From: Pseudoruegeria aquimaris
GTDB taxonomy: Bacteria; Pseudomonadota; Alphaproteobacteria; Rhodobacterales; Rhodobacteraceae
Assembly: GCF_900172235.1 (NCBI RefSeq)
Contig: NZ_FWFQ01000002.1
Span: 1 to 64,000, forward strand
Reading direction: 5' to 3'
DNA: 64,000 bases
Part shown: positions 8,785 to 17,234 of the stretch, one piece after another
How the letters are laid out: each line of letters starts with the position of its first letter
Numbering within the stretch: the first letter of the stretch is position 1
The notes under the pieces: generated by a model
The model's input: the letters and a program-made list of their open reading frames with translations, nothing else
Database searches by the model: none
What the model was told of the DNA's origin: nothing
Program-made: the position numbers and the translations under genes

Positions 8785-11700
8785 TCAGGCAATCCGAGAA
8801 ACGCCCTGCCCCCCGCCCGGCGCCAGCCAGTCCAGCACCGCGCGCACCGCCTCGGGCAAGGCGCGCGCCCCGCTCCAGTTCCAATAGGCCGAGGTGGATT
8901 TGTAGGGCAGCGCGAGATGGGTGCCGATATGCGGCGCCAGCGCGCTTTCGGGCAGGATGCAGAGCCCGGCCTGCCGCAGGGCCTCGCGTTCGTGCCGCAG
9001 GGCGGTGGCGGTGGCGCGCGTCAGAAGGCCCGGCCCGGTGCGCGCCCAGGTATTGTCGCGCTCGCGGGCCAGCAGGGAGCGCATCGCCATCTCGACCGCG
9101 AGATGCAGCACCGGATGGCCGGGGCTGGCAATGATGACGTTGTTGGCGAGGGCGCCGTGCGGCTCGCGGAACAGGATGCAGCCGCTGCGCCCGGCCAGCA
9201 GCGGCGCCAGAGGGCCGACCCGGCGGTCGTCGGCATCGGCGTAGAGCCCGCCGTGCTTCAACAGTACGCAGAGCCGCAGGAAATCGGCCGCCTCCGCCCC
9301 TTTTTCCGCCAGCCGGAAGGCGCGCAGGTGGAGCGGGCCGAACTGGGCCTTCAGGAATTCCATCGCCGTGGCCTGCGTCAAGCGCTCGTAGGCGAAGCCC
9401 TCTTCCCGGAAGGCTTCCATCACTGCCGCTACGTCCGGCGGCGGCGTGGGGGCGTCCCAGAATTGCCAGATGCGGCGCGGGATCTCGGCTTCGCCGTCGA
9501 AAGGCCGCCCGCCGCGCCGCTCCATCCAGCGCGCGACGACGCCGCGCGCCGGATGCACGAAGGTGGTGTAGCGCTCCTGCGCCGGGTGCCCCTTGGCGAT
9601 ACGCAACTCGTTGAGCTGCGCGCCCAGAAGCGAGCTCTGGAAATGCGCCTGCGCAAGGCTCTGCGCGCCCAGCGTCTGCCGCCAGGCGGCGGCGAATGTC
9701 TCCGCTGCGGGCAGATCCCCCCGCGCCAGCGCGATCCGCAGGGCCTCCGTGAAGGCCCCCGGCGACGGAGCCACCGCGGCCGCCGCGGCGGCTTCGCGCT
9801 GGGCGGCGCGCGGATCCCCCTCTCGCAGCAGAAGCTGGGCGCGCAGGGCGTGAAGCCGCTCCTGCGGCACGCGGCCCGTAAGCGATTGGATGGCGGCACG
9901 CGCGCCGGCGAGATCCCCGATCCGCAGGCTCGTCTCGGCCAGCATCACGCCGAACTCCGCGTGCCCGGGCCAGGCCCGGACGCAGGCCCGCAGGTAGCGT
10001 TGGGCAAGGCACCGCTGCCCGGCCCCGATCAGCAGGCGCGCCCGCTGGGCCGTGTCACGCCTGGAGCCGGCGACGGGCATCGTGCGCCGCGACTGGCGCA
10101 AGGCCTCGATCGGCCCGTCGAGCCATGTCGTGACTTCGGTTGCGAAGCCCTTGCGCTCCGGCGCGGGCATGCGCGCCGAAAGCGCCTGCGCAAGCGATCC
10201 GGCGAGGGCGGGGTCCGAAAGCGCCGCGACGCTGCGCACGACGGGCCCGGCGGCGGCCCGCGAGACCACCGGCGCGCGCAGGAGACCGTCCAGCGCCGCG
10301 GCGGCCAGATCGGGGCGATCCAGCGCAAGCGCGAGGCGAAAGGCCCGCCCCAACGCCTCGCCCGCCGCGCCCTCCATCGATCGGGCGAAACCTTCAAGCC
10401 ACGCCACGGCCTGCTCAGGTTCTCCGGCATCCAGCGCCAACTCGCAGAGGCGCAGTCGCAGAACGGCCAGAGCGCCGCCCGTGCCCGGCTCCGCGGCGGT
10501 CTGCACCGCAGCCGCGAGCCGCGTGCGGGCCTCCTGCATCCGGCCCTGCCGGCTCAGGGCCTTCTCCAAGCCGAGCAGCGCGTTGAGATGGAGCGGCGCC
10601 CCTTCCAGCACCTGTGCGCAGAGACGCTCGGACTCACCCGCCCGCCCCGCTTCCAACGCATGGCGCGCCTGTGCGAGCCGGACGGCCGGCAGGGCCGGAA
10701 ACCTGTCTGCAATCCGCGCCAGCGTCTGCGCCGCCGCCTCTTCGCGCCCGGCCTGAACGAGCGCCCAGTGATGGCGCATCTGCACCTTGTGCTCCGCCGG
10801 GAAACGCGCGGCCGCGCGCTCCGCGGCCCGAAGCGCGGCCTCCACCTCGCCCGCGCCCGCCCAGGCATCAACGAGGTTCACATGCACCGAAACGGCTTCG
10901 GGATCGCGGGCCATCTGCGTTTCGAAACAGGCGGCCGCCTCCCGAAACCGCCCCAAGCGCATCAGGCCGAGGGCATATTCCCGCTCGATGTCCGCCTCGA
11001 ACGCCCCCGCCGCGCGCAGCTTCTCGAGCGTGGCGAAAGCGGCGTGCCAATCGGGCCCCCGCAGGCCGGCGCGGCAGGCTTTCAGCTTCAGTTCCCGGCA
11101 AGGACCGCAGGCTGCTTCCGCCCTGGCGAGGTGCCTGGCGGCCTGCGCCGCATCCGCCGCCTGCAACGCCAGATCGACGCGCAGCAGCCAGAGCGGCAGG
11201 TTGTCGGGTAAGGCGCCGAGGCCCGCCTCCAGCACACGCTCGGCCTCGGCAAACCTCTGGCTTTCGATCAGCAGGCGGGCCAGTCTTTCGCGCGCGGCAG
11301 CGGGCGCGCCACCGCTGTGCAGAAGGCCCTCCAACGCGGCCGCCGCGGCGGTGAGATCGCCCGATCGGCGCAGGAGCGCCGCCTGCCGCATGGCCAGTTC
11401 CGGACTGCCGGAGAGCGGGGCGGGCGCCCGCGCGATAAGGGCCTGCGCCTCTTCGAACCCGCCCGCGGCGATCAGGCGATCCAGCAGCCCGAGCCTGGAC
11501 CAGGAGTTGCCGGGTTCCACCTCCAGAACGCTGCGGTGGAGCCGCATGACGAGGCGGTCCTCGCCGAGAGCATTGAGCGCCTTGGCCAGACCGAGCCGCG
11601 TTTTCACAGGCGCGCCGCAAGCGATCGCCGCGCGCCCGGCCCGCCGCAGCCCGCGCCGCAAGCGGGTTTGCCAGTCGCTCTCGGCATCGGGCAAATCGTC

Positions 11701-11874
11701 AGCCTCTCGCGCAACCGCAGCGCGGGCCTTTGCCAGCCCGACCCCGTTGAGCGCCTGCGCCACACCGGACCGCACCGGGGCGTCTTTCTCGGCCAGCCTG
11801 CGGGTTTCCAGCACGGCGGCGGCGGCCAGCAGCGGTGGCGTCAGCTCCGCCACGTCTCCGCCCCTGCCCTGCAC
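8785..11874 (-). CDS. TPR-repeat protein with C-terminal glycosyltransferase-like (DXD) domain
   Basis: The 1029-residue protein is mostly Ala/Leu/Arg-rich helical hairpins of TPR type (about residues 50-730). They are followed by a region beginning IPRRIWQFWDAP near residue 790 and containing AADFLRLCVLLKHGGLYADADD around 870. The last block matches the sugar-nucleotide DXD region of the Gly_transf_sug (Och1/capsular) family. A long TPR solenoid fused to this domain suggests protein or cell-surface glycosylation, but substrate and localisation are not evident. It lies 15 bases downstream of the Hint-domain gene on the same strand, so the two may be co-transcribed. No signal peptide is seen. 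Confidence 0.75.
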   Translation of the reverse strand: MQGRGGDVAELTPPLLAAAAVLETRRLAEKDAPVRSGVAQALNGVGLAKARAAVAREADDLPDAESDWQTRLRRGLRRAGRAAIACGAPVKTRLGLAKALNALGEDRLVMRLHRSVLEVEPGNSWSRLGLLDRLIAAGGFEEAQALIARAPAPLSGSPELAMRQAALLRRSGDLTAAAAALEGLLHSGGAPAAARERLARLLIESQRFAEAERVLEAGLGALPDNLPLWLLRVDLALQAADAAQAARHLARAEAACGPCRELKLKACRAGLRGPDWHAAFATLEKLRAAGAFEADIEREYALGLMRLGRFREAAACFETQMARDPEAVSVHVNLVDAWAGAGEVEAALRAAERAAARFPAEHKVQMRHHWALVQAGREEAAAQTLARIADRFPALPAVRLAQARHALEAGRAGESERLCAQVLEGAPLHLNALLGLEKALSRQGRMQEARTRLAAAVQTAAEPGTGGALAVLRLRLCELALDAGEPEQAVAWLEGFARSMEGAAGEALGRAFRLALALDRPDLAAAALDGLLRAPVVSRAAAGPVVRSVAALSDPALAGSLAQALSARMPAPERKGFATEVTTWLDGPIEALRQSRRTMPVAGSRRDTAQRARLLIGAGQRCLAQRYLRACVRAWPGHAEFGVMLAETSLRIGDLAGARAAIQSLTGRVPQERLHALRAQLLLREGDPRAAQREAAAAAAVAPSPGAFTEALRIALARGDLPAAETFAAAWRQTLGAQSLAQAHFQSSLLGAQLNELRIAKGHPAQERYTTFVHPARGVVARWMERRGGRPFDGEAEIPRRIWQFWDAPTPPPDVAAVMEAFREEGFAYERLTQATAMEFLKAQFGPLHLRAFRLAEKGAEAADFLRLCVLLKHGGLYADADDRRVGPLAPLLAGRSGCILFREPHGALANNVIIASPGHPVLHLAVEMAMRSLLARERDNTWARTGPGLLTRATATALRHEREALRQAGLCILPESALAPHIGTHLALPYKSTSAYWNWSGARALPEAVRAVLDWLAPGGGQGVSRIA

Positions 11875-11889
11875 GCGCGCCCCTTGCCG

Positions 11890-12855
11890 CTACGCCGCGG
11901 CGTGCCGCGCGAGCCGGTCCCGGATGGCGGGCGGCACGAGCCGGGCGGAGGAGACGCGCGGCACGTCCATCTCGCGGATCACCGCCTCCTCGCCGTAGAG
12001 CGCGAGGTATTCGGCGAAATTGTCGAACCGGCGGCGGGTCACGTAATCCACGTAGGTTTCGGCCGGGGCGCCGTGGGCGAGGATCACGTCATGGGCCTCG
12101 GTCTCGACGTGGTAGTAGGTGACGCGATCCGGCAGCTCCGCCATCGGCACCCAGTCGATGGACGCCCCGTTCACCAGCGCGCTGGCGTTGATCGCGAAGC
12201 CGTCGATCATCAGGGCGTGATCGCCCGTCACCGTCAGATCGGCCCGCGGCAGCCCGCCCCCGAGCGCACCGGCCCGGATCCGGACGGGGCAGAAGCGCTC
12301 CGCCGGCGTGAAGATCTTGTGCACCGTCTGCCGCCCGATCCATTTCACCGCCACCTGCCGCCCGTCCGCCGTGGTGACCAGATCGCCGATTTTCAGTTCC
12401 TCCACCGCGCAGACACCCTCGGGCGTGGCGATCAGGGTGCCGGCGGCAAAGCAGACGGTGAAATCGCTATTATCGACGTCATCCACGTTGACGGTCTTGC
12501 TCAAGCCACTGCCGAAGGAGGTGGAGGAGTCTTCCGGGCTGAAGAAGAACCCAAAGTCGGTATTGTTCGTGTCTTCAAGCACGACATAGGTGATCCCGCC
12601 CTCTGTGTAAGTGCCGAAGTAGTCGAGCGTGACTTTCTGGCCGAGCGAATACGGGGCGCTCGGAAAAGCGTCGAGGATCTCCTGCGTGATCGTGAACTGG
12701 AAGGAATCGTTGGAATCGAACACCGTGTCCCCGGCACCGTCTCCGTCATTGAGGGTTCCGGGGTGATCCAGGAAAGCGTCATTATCAAAGGAAAAGTTGG
12801 TACTACCGCCATCACGGTCGTAGAAGATCACGGACTGAAAATCGAACTCCGCCAT
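11890..12855 (-). CDS. Hint-domain (Hedgehog/intein-type) protein
   Basis: The 321-residue protein has a variable acidic N-terminal part (residues 1-130). This is followed by a Hint module starting CFAAGTLIATPEG with GDLVTTADGR and ending in a block containing VTGDHALMIDG and ILAHGAPAETYVD. This is the bacterial Hint_2 architecture that is abundant in Rhodobacterales, often attached to secreted or RTX-like proteins. The Cys at the start of the Hint module is the expected nucleophile for self-cleavage. What is released, and whether it is exported, are unknown. It precedes the TPR/glycosyltransferase gene by 15 bases. Confidence 0.88.
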   Translation of the reverse strand: MAEFDFQSVIFYDRDGGSTNFSFDNDAFLDHPGTLNDGDGAGDTVFDSNDSFQFTITQEILDAFPSAPYSLGQKVTLDYFGTYTEGGITYVVLEDTNNTDFGFFFSPEDSSTSFGSGLSKTVNVDDVDNSDFTVCFAAGTLIATPEGVCAVEELKIGDLVTTADGRQVAVKWIGRQTVHKIFTPAERFCPVRIRAGALGGGLPRADLTVTGDHALMIDGFAINASALVNGASIDWVPMAELPDRVTYYHVETEAHDVILAHGAPAETYVDYVTRRRFDNFAEYLALYGEEAVIREMDVPRVSSARLVPPAIRDRLARHAAA

Positions 12856-13226
12856 AACACTAACTCCACAAATGCCCTTTGCGCCGAAGTGGCGCTCACA
12901 CCTCCGTCAACTCTAGCGGACATCCGCCTCGAAACAAGAAATACTCCGCTTTCCGCCCGATCCAGCCAGAACACGCCCGGCACTCCGCTCAATCCGTGAG
13001 CGCAGCCCGGCCCGGGCCTGCATCGCCTCGCCGGACGCGGGCGGAAACGGACGAAGCCCCCCGGCGCGAGACGGCCGTTTTTTTTTCATAACCGTTGGAT
13101 TGCAACAGTGTCACTAGGTGCCACCGTGAACCAATGAAACCCGGGTCTGCTTGGAGGGTAGGCTGGTGGGTAGGGAAATGGCCCGAAAGCTGGAGCTTTA
13201 AAAAAACATAGTAGTAACGCTGGAAA
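12856..13226. other. Intergenic region between the Hint gene and the mobile element
   Basis: No gene is supported here. The left part is GC-rich; from about 13076 (a run of T) the composition drops visibly. In the uninterrupted chromosome this AT-richer stretch would lie directly downstream of tRNA-Thr, because the left repeat of the element begins at 13227. Short frames here have no start signals or family resemblance. A weak stem before the T-run (about 13058-13086) could be a terminator, but it has no clear partner gene. Confidence 0.6.
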
Positions 13227-13243
13227 TTGGTGCCCCCACACGG
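13227..13243. repeat. Distal attachment-site core (att repeat 1)
   Basis: This is an exact 17-bp copy of the tRNA-Thr 3' end. The identity stops at both sides (A versus G before it, G versus A after it). Only this short segment resembles the tRNA, so it is a recombination footprint and not a second tRNA gene. Confidence 0.9.
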
Positions 13244-13337
13244 GCTGCGTCCAACAAACCAAACCCAAAAAATTCCTATAATATCAACAGTATACGCCCA
13301 GCGCTCTTCCCGAGTGTGTACGTATGCGGGGCCGTTT

Positions 13338-13400
13338 TGTGGACCCGCAAAGGTGAGCCTAGAGGGGGGCTAGAGGGGACGTCAAGCCAATGGCAAGCCA
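13338..13400. repeat. Phased short direct repeats at the distal end of the element
   Basis: TGTGGACCCG occurs at 13338-13347 and is shared with the integrase-proximal arm. It is followed by two copies of CTAGAGGGG (13359-13367, 13370-13378) 11 bp apart and two copies of CAAGCCA (13383-13389, 13394-13400) also 11 bp apart. Spacing of one helical turn suggests a protein lined up on one DNA face, such as the integrase arm domain, an excisionase or a repressor of the HNH gene that starts at 13471. Confidence 0.5.
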
Positions 13401-13470
13401 TTCACTTCTCAAAAACCATTCGCGTTGCTGCGAACGTAAAAACGCTTGTCGTTTCTTAGTGTGGTAAGCG

Positions 13471-14550
13471 ATGCTTCTGAACATGGCTCATGAGATACTG
13501 TCTGAAAACGAAACACCTTTAAGCGCCACGATCGACATCGAAGATGGTGCTATTACACTACACAGCCGTGGGGGGACGATTGGCAGCAGCAACGAAAGAA
13601 ACCGCGACTATGCGGATGCACTGCGCCTCATTTTAGCGCGAATGTTGAATGCCAACGTGGATTTGTTGGGTATATGGGTGGACAGCGCACCAACGCGAAA
13701 TCTTTCGCCCGCCGATCGACTCATTTTGGCACCCGGTGAGTTTGACGGACCTTTCGAAAGCCTTTTTACTCTGTTGAGTCGGCGCATGCAGAAGGTTGGA
13801 CGTTCGTCAACTGCCCGAACAGCAAGGGGAAACTCGAACAAGCGCATCCGAATAGAGGTCGCAAATCTTCGCAAGGCTGATTTGGGGCGCATTCTAAGCG
13901 CAAGAGAAGTTTCTCAGGGAAAATCTCAGCGAGGTCGTCTTTCAGCTGAGGTTCTGAACAGGGTAACAGCAGACTTTGTGCGCCAAGCTGTTTTCGACAC
14001 GATAGACAGTGGACCTGACCCTGCATTTGGCGAGTCGCGTGAATACGATCTGATCGCAGGTGAAGGAGTAAGGTTGCCTCCCAAAGCGGTATTCGGTCGC
14101 GCAGCAAGCTTGGCACTTGGGTTTCGAGTTCTTCCTCGACACTTTTCGGCAGGTGAGGGAGAGCTGAGCTTCAAAATACTTAGAGCAGCTGGCTTTCAAA
14201 TTGTCCCCAAAGGGCAAGCCGAGCCTGAGGCTAGAGAGTTGTCCCGAGAGGACCTCTTTTGGGCTGAAGGCGATTTAAAGCGGGTCAGTCACCTCAAAAA
14301 AGAACGCGCCAGAGGCCTTGCGGCGGCAAAGCGTGCAGCTTTCAAGCGCGAGCACGGCAGGCTCTTCTGTGAGAGATGTGGAATAGACCCTGTAGCCCAA
14401 TATGACGGCCCGGAAGGAGAAGCGTGTATCGAAGTGCACCATGCTGTTGCGCCTGTCGCGGAGATGAACCCCGGACATCGAACAAGTCTTAATGACCTTC
14501 AATGCTTGTGCGCAAACTGCCATCGGGTTGTCCACAAACTCATGGACTAG
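13471..14550 (+). CDS. HNH endonuclease with N-terminal recognition-like domains
   Basis: The 359-residue protein ends in a zinc-linked HNH nuclease: Cys300/Cys303, His323-His324 in the EVHHAVAP core, and CANCHR with Cys347/Cys350/His351. In front of it is a block FGESREYDL...RLPPKAVFG (residues 187-209), which recalls the head domain found in McrA-like endonucleases that read modified DNA. Residues 15-145 form a further unrecognised domain. The gene is visibly AT-richer than its neighbours, as expected for transferred cargo. Restriction of foreign or modified DNA is the best inference; a role in the element's own transfer is also possible. It sits just inside the distal att site and has no partner methylase. 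Confidence 0.7.
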   Translation: MLLNMAHEILSENETPLSATIDIEDGAITLHSRGGTIGSSNERNRDYADALRLILARMLNANVDLLGIWVDSAPTRNLSPADRLILAPGEFDGPFESLFTLLSRRMQKVGRSSTARTARGNSNKRIRIEVANLRKADLGRILSAREVSQGKSQRGRLSAEVLNRVTADFVRQAVFDTIDSGPDPAFGESREYDLIAGEGVRLPPKAVFGRAASLALGFRVLPRHFSAGEGELSFKILRAAGFQIVPKGQAEPEARELSREDLFWAEGDLKRVSHLKKERARGLAAAKRAAFKREHGRLFCERCGIDPVAQYDGPEGEACIEVHHAVAPVAEMNPGHRTSLNDLQCLCANCHRVVHKLMD

Positions 14551-14741
14551 GACAGTTTGGGATTCTGGCTCCTTTAGTGTTCGCTATTTTATTTTTGGCG
14601 TAGAAATTCGACAGCCAGAGATGAGAAGGGAAGCTCTCGCTGCTCCCCCGTGGGGGGCCAGGTTCTCGGTTGTAGCCGAAGACAAGCAGCACCGATCGTA
14701 ACGCCCACAACCAACGTTGAATTTTGCAACATATCTGCGAT

Positions 14742-14771
14742 AGGCCTTCCACAACACCAAGTGGAGGGCCT
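14742..14771 (+). promoter_or_regulatory. Hairpin that hides the ribosome site of the serine recombinase
   Basis: AGGCCTTCCAC (14742-14752) pairs with GTGGAGGGCCT (14761-14771) through 11 bp including one G-U, with an 8-base loop. The GGAGG at 14763-14767 is the only good Shine-Dalgarno for the ATG at 14777 and lies inside the right arm. The structure would lower translation unless it is melted or bound. Confidence 0.5.
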
Positions 14772-14776
14772 CTTTC

Positions 14777-15442
14777 ATGAAGCGATACGTGATCTACAGG
14801 CGAGTGAGTACCACCGACCAAGGCAAGCATGGCCACGGTATTGACGCGCAGAAGCGGGACATCGCGCTGTTCCTCCAGAACTTCTCGGAGGAGCCGTTCG
14901 AGGTGGTCAAGGAGTTCGAGGACCACTTGAGCGGCAAGACTGCAGATAGACCTGAACTGGCAAAAGCCTTGGAGATGGTCAGGAAGACCGGAGCCGAATT
15001 GCTCGTCGCCAAGTTGGACCGACTGAGCCGCAAGGTGTCCTTCATCGCGACCCTTATGGATGATCCCAAGGTCAAACTGCGTGTCGCCTCTATGCCCCAA
15101 GCGGACATCTTCCAGCTTCACATCTACGCAGCCCTCGCAGAGCAGGAACGCGAGTTTATTTCTGCCCGTACCAAGGCGGCGCTTGCTGAGGCCAAGGTCA
15201 AGGGGAAGAAGCTGGGAGGACTGCGCCCTAGGACAGAGGCGCGGAACAAGGCCCTACAGGTCAACGCGAAGGCGAGGGCCGAAAGGGTGGCCGGGGTAGT
15301 GCTGCCGTTGCGGGCACAGGGGGTGTCCCTGCGGAAGATTGCGGAAGCGTTGAACACCTCTGGGGTGCCAACTGCTCGCGGCGGCTCATGGCAGGCATCA
15401 CAGGTGAAGCGGGTTCTCGAGCGGCTGGAAGGCGGGGGCTGA
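14777..15442 (+). CDS. Small serine recombinase (resolvase/invertase family)
   Basis: The 221-residue protein has the resolvase catalytic start RYVIYRRVSTTDQ with the nucleophile Ser11, and a conserved AKLDRLSRKVSFIA segment near residue 77. The helical AALAEQEREFISARTKAAL stretch begins near 117. The C-terminus (LRAQGVSLRKIAEALNTSGVPTARGGSW) is a DNA-binding recombinase-type helix-turn-helix ending in a Q-V-x-R-V-L motif. It is much shorter than large serine integrases and nearer in size to resolvases. Since the element already has a tyrosine integrase, this protein may resolve multimers, invert DNA or drive a second mobility step. Its ribosome site is inside a hairpin. Confidence 0.85.
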   Translation: MKRYVIYRRVSTTDQGKHGHGIDAQKRDIALFLQNFSEEPFEVVKEFEDHLSGKTADRPELAKALEMVRKTGAELLVAKLDRLSRKVSFIATLMDDPKVKLRVASMPQADIFQLHIYAALAEQEREFISARTKAALAEAKVKGKKLGGLRPRTEARNKALQVNAKARAERVAGVVLPLRAQGVSLRKIAEALNTSGVPTARGGSWQASQVKRVLERLEGGG

Positions 15443-16125
15443 CTCCTCACCTTCTCACAATTCACCCACACCATAGGATGAAGGAGACTGCCCTGAGCGG
15501 TTCCCCGAGGTGAGACGATACGGCCACCCGAGGTTGCCAAGCTGAGACGGGCATTCCCTGACATCCACCCGCCCTTCATGTGGCATTCTCTGAGCGGTCG
15601 CAGTCTCGAGGGCCTTAACTGGCCCTTGAGGCAGTCCGCTCGCGCGGATGTTGAAGGAGGGGCCTCGTCTATTGTTTTCGCATCTTCTCATACACCACCC
15701 ACCTGCCCTGCCCGCTGAGGTGCCCACCAAGTCCCCCCGTCGACTGCCCGCAAAGCGTTAATCCGCCCTACGTATACGAAGTAGAACCGTTAAGGTGACC
15801 CATTGATTTGCTCCGGCTTCGCCTTCGCCAAGAAGAAGCCGACATGCGAACATGCCCCATTTGGGTGAACCCTAAGCCTGTCCAGTTACGCTGAATGAAA
15901 CCTTAGCAAACAGCTTAGGGGTGCAGACCCACTGCCGCTTGTCGCGGCGACGAAATGGACCCTCGGGTGCCCGCTAAGGTGACATCTCCATCATGGGTCT
16001 CCAAGGACGAAGTCCCCCCTAGGTGCACCCCCAGTTTCCCAATTAACACACACCCTTAGTTGGAGTGTCCGTCTTCGACGATCACGACACTCACCCGCAT
16101 CACAGCCCACGAAGGAACCCTACCC
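15443..16125. other. Long non-coding stretch inside the element
   Basis: About 680 bases contain no supported gene. Seen here are an 8-bp inverted repeat CCCTAAGC / GCTTAGGG (15870-15877, 15913-15920) and a 9-bp direct repeat TAAGGTGAC (15791-15799 and 15975-15983). The region holds several pyrimidine-rich tracts. It lies between the recombinase and the start of the unrecognised operon. It is a candidate for the element's promoter region, an origin of replication or transfer, a recombination site for the serine recombinase, or a structured RNA. None of these is proven. Confidence 0.45.
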
Positions 16126-16731
16126 ATGCTCGATTCGTCGAACCTAAAGGTGTGCCCGAAGTGCAACCAAGGCTTTGAGCCTCGCCGCACCAACCAGACC
16201 TATTGCTCTCGCGACTGCCAGAAGAAAGCCTCCCGGAACACCTCTCAGGGCGACCGGAGTGCCGAGTACCGTGCGATGAGCGATGCGCATTACAGCCGCG
16301 CGGAAGACCTCTTCCACATGGTCTACTCGGCCCCACCCTGCGAACGCCTTGGGGTGATGAAAGACATCCTAGAACATGTTCCCCATGATGCTGGCCTTAG
16401 GCGCATCCTCTGTGACCCTCAGCTTCTCCGTGACGTGCCCCGTGCGGATGGCCGCAAGAACATAGCGAAGGCAGCCAACTCCTACACCCAGATGTTCTTC
16501 GGTGTCTCGATAAAGACCTACATCCGGGAAGTGCAGAGCGGCAAAGACGTCGAAGGGGTGGAGGTGAACCGGCAGGTGAACTGTGGGCCTGTGCCTCGAA
16601 TTGGCCGCAGGCTGACCCGCGCGAATGTCCACTGTTGGCACAAACCGGTTCAATCGAACGCCGCAGCAAGTGTTGCTGACTACCAACACGCATTACAGGA
16701 GCACCTCCTTCGCCTCCAGCACCTCCTTTAA
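16126..16731 (+). CDS. Zinc-ribbon protein of unknown function
   Basis: The 201-residue protein has an N-terminal zinc ribbon with Cys10, Cys13, Cys27 and Cys31 (VCPKCNQGFEPRRTNQTYC). This is followed by a helical region of no recognised family; the last 40 residues are His/Gln/Leu-rich. ATG 16126 is chosen because AAGGA precedes it by 8 bases and the zinc ribbon follows at once; an upstream TTG at 16060 is much less likely. Such ribbons followed by a helical domain occur in DNA-binding or replication-associated proteins of mobile elements. It is the first gene of the element's four-gene plus-strand set. Confidence 0.6.
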   Translation: MLDSSNLKVCPKCNQGFEPRRTNQTYCSRDCQKKASRNTSQGDRSAEYRAMSDAHYSRAEDLFHMVYSAPPCERLGVMKDILEHVPHDAGLRRILCDPQLLRDVPRADGRKNIAKAANSYTQMFFGVSIKTYIREVQSGKDVEGVEVNRQVNCGPVPRIGRRLTRANVHCWHKPVQSNAAASVADYQHALQEHLLRLQHLL

Positions 16732-16937
16732 GGCGAAAAGGCACGATCAACGCGAGGCACCGTCCAGCGACCCTCCCAGGTCCTCCGCAAGGTAGAGTTT
16801 TTGCGGGCGCTTCGAGGTGCCCCTGCGGCGACTGACGGTGAGCGTGAAGCTGCTCCCCAGGCACCAGTATCCAAACCTTAGATCGCCCCCCGTCCGTTCT
16901 CCCACGGGGCCTTCTGCATGCCCGAAAGGCAGACACC

Positions 16938-17234
16938 ATGAATAGCAATCCCACCAACGACAGCATCCGCATCGACCTTGATCATGTCCGGGTCTACCGC
17001 AACACCAGCGAATACCGGAGCAAGCAACGTGCGCGGTCATCGCTTGGCCACGAGATCACAGGCGATGGGCCACTGGTCTCAAAGCTGGCAGCCGTTCTTC
17101 GCGAGGAAAACCCCGAGTTTGATGGCCTCCTCGAAGTCTACCGGGGGAGCACCCTCTGCTTCATCCCGACCCCCCTTAAATCGGCCTTTCGCAAGGGCCT
17201 TCCCCCAAAACATCTCCGCAAGGTAAATTCATGA
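16938..17234 (+). CDS. Unrecognised small protein of the element
   Basis: This 98-residue protein has no signal peptide or membrane segment. It is basic in the middle (RSKQRARSS) and has a compact C-terminal half with an FDGLLEVYRGSTLCFIP block. Its stop overlaps the next start by four bases (ATGA at 17231), a sign of a genuine operon with coupled translation. No family was recognised. The preceding 200 bases hold no gene; they may carry the promoter or leader. Confidence 0.5.
   Translation: MNSNPTNDSIRIDLDHVRVYRNTSEYRSKQRARSSLGHEITGDGPLVSKLAAVLREENPEFDGLLEVYRGSTLCFIPTPLKSAFRKGLPPKHLRKVNS

Noticed and set aside
8917-11211. 764-codon open frame antisense to the TPR/glycosyltransferase gene
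   Set aside because: No domain and Arg/Gly/Pro-rich composition; shadow of the opposite gene.
13058-13086. Terminator with a T-run left of the element
   Set aside because: Stem is weak and no plus-strand gene ends nearby; kept only as a remark on the intergenic region.
13227-13243. Possible second, degenerate tRNA-Thr
   Set aside because: Only 17 bp match the tRNA 3' end; the rest has no cloverleaf, so it is an att footprint.
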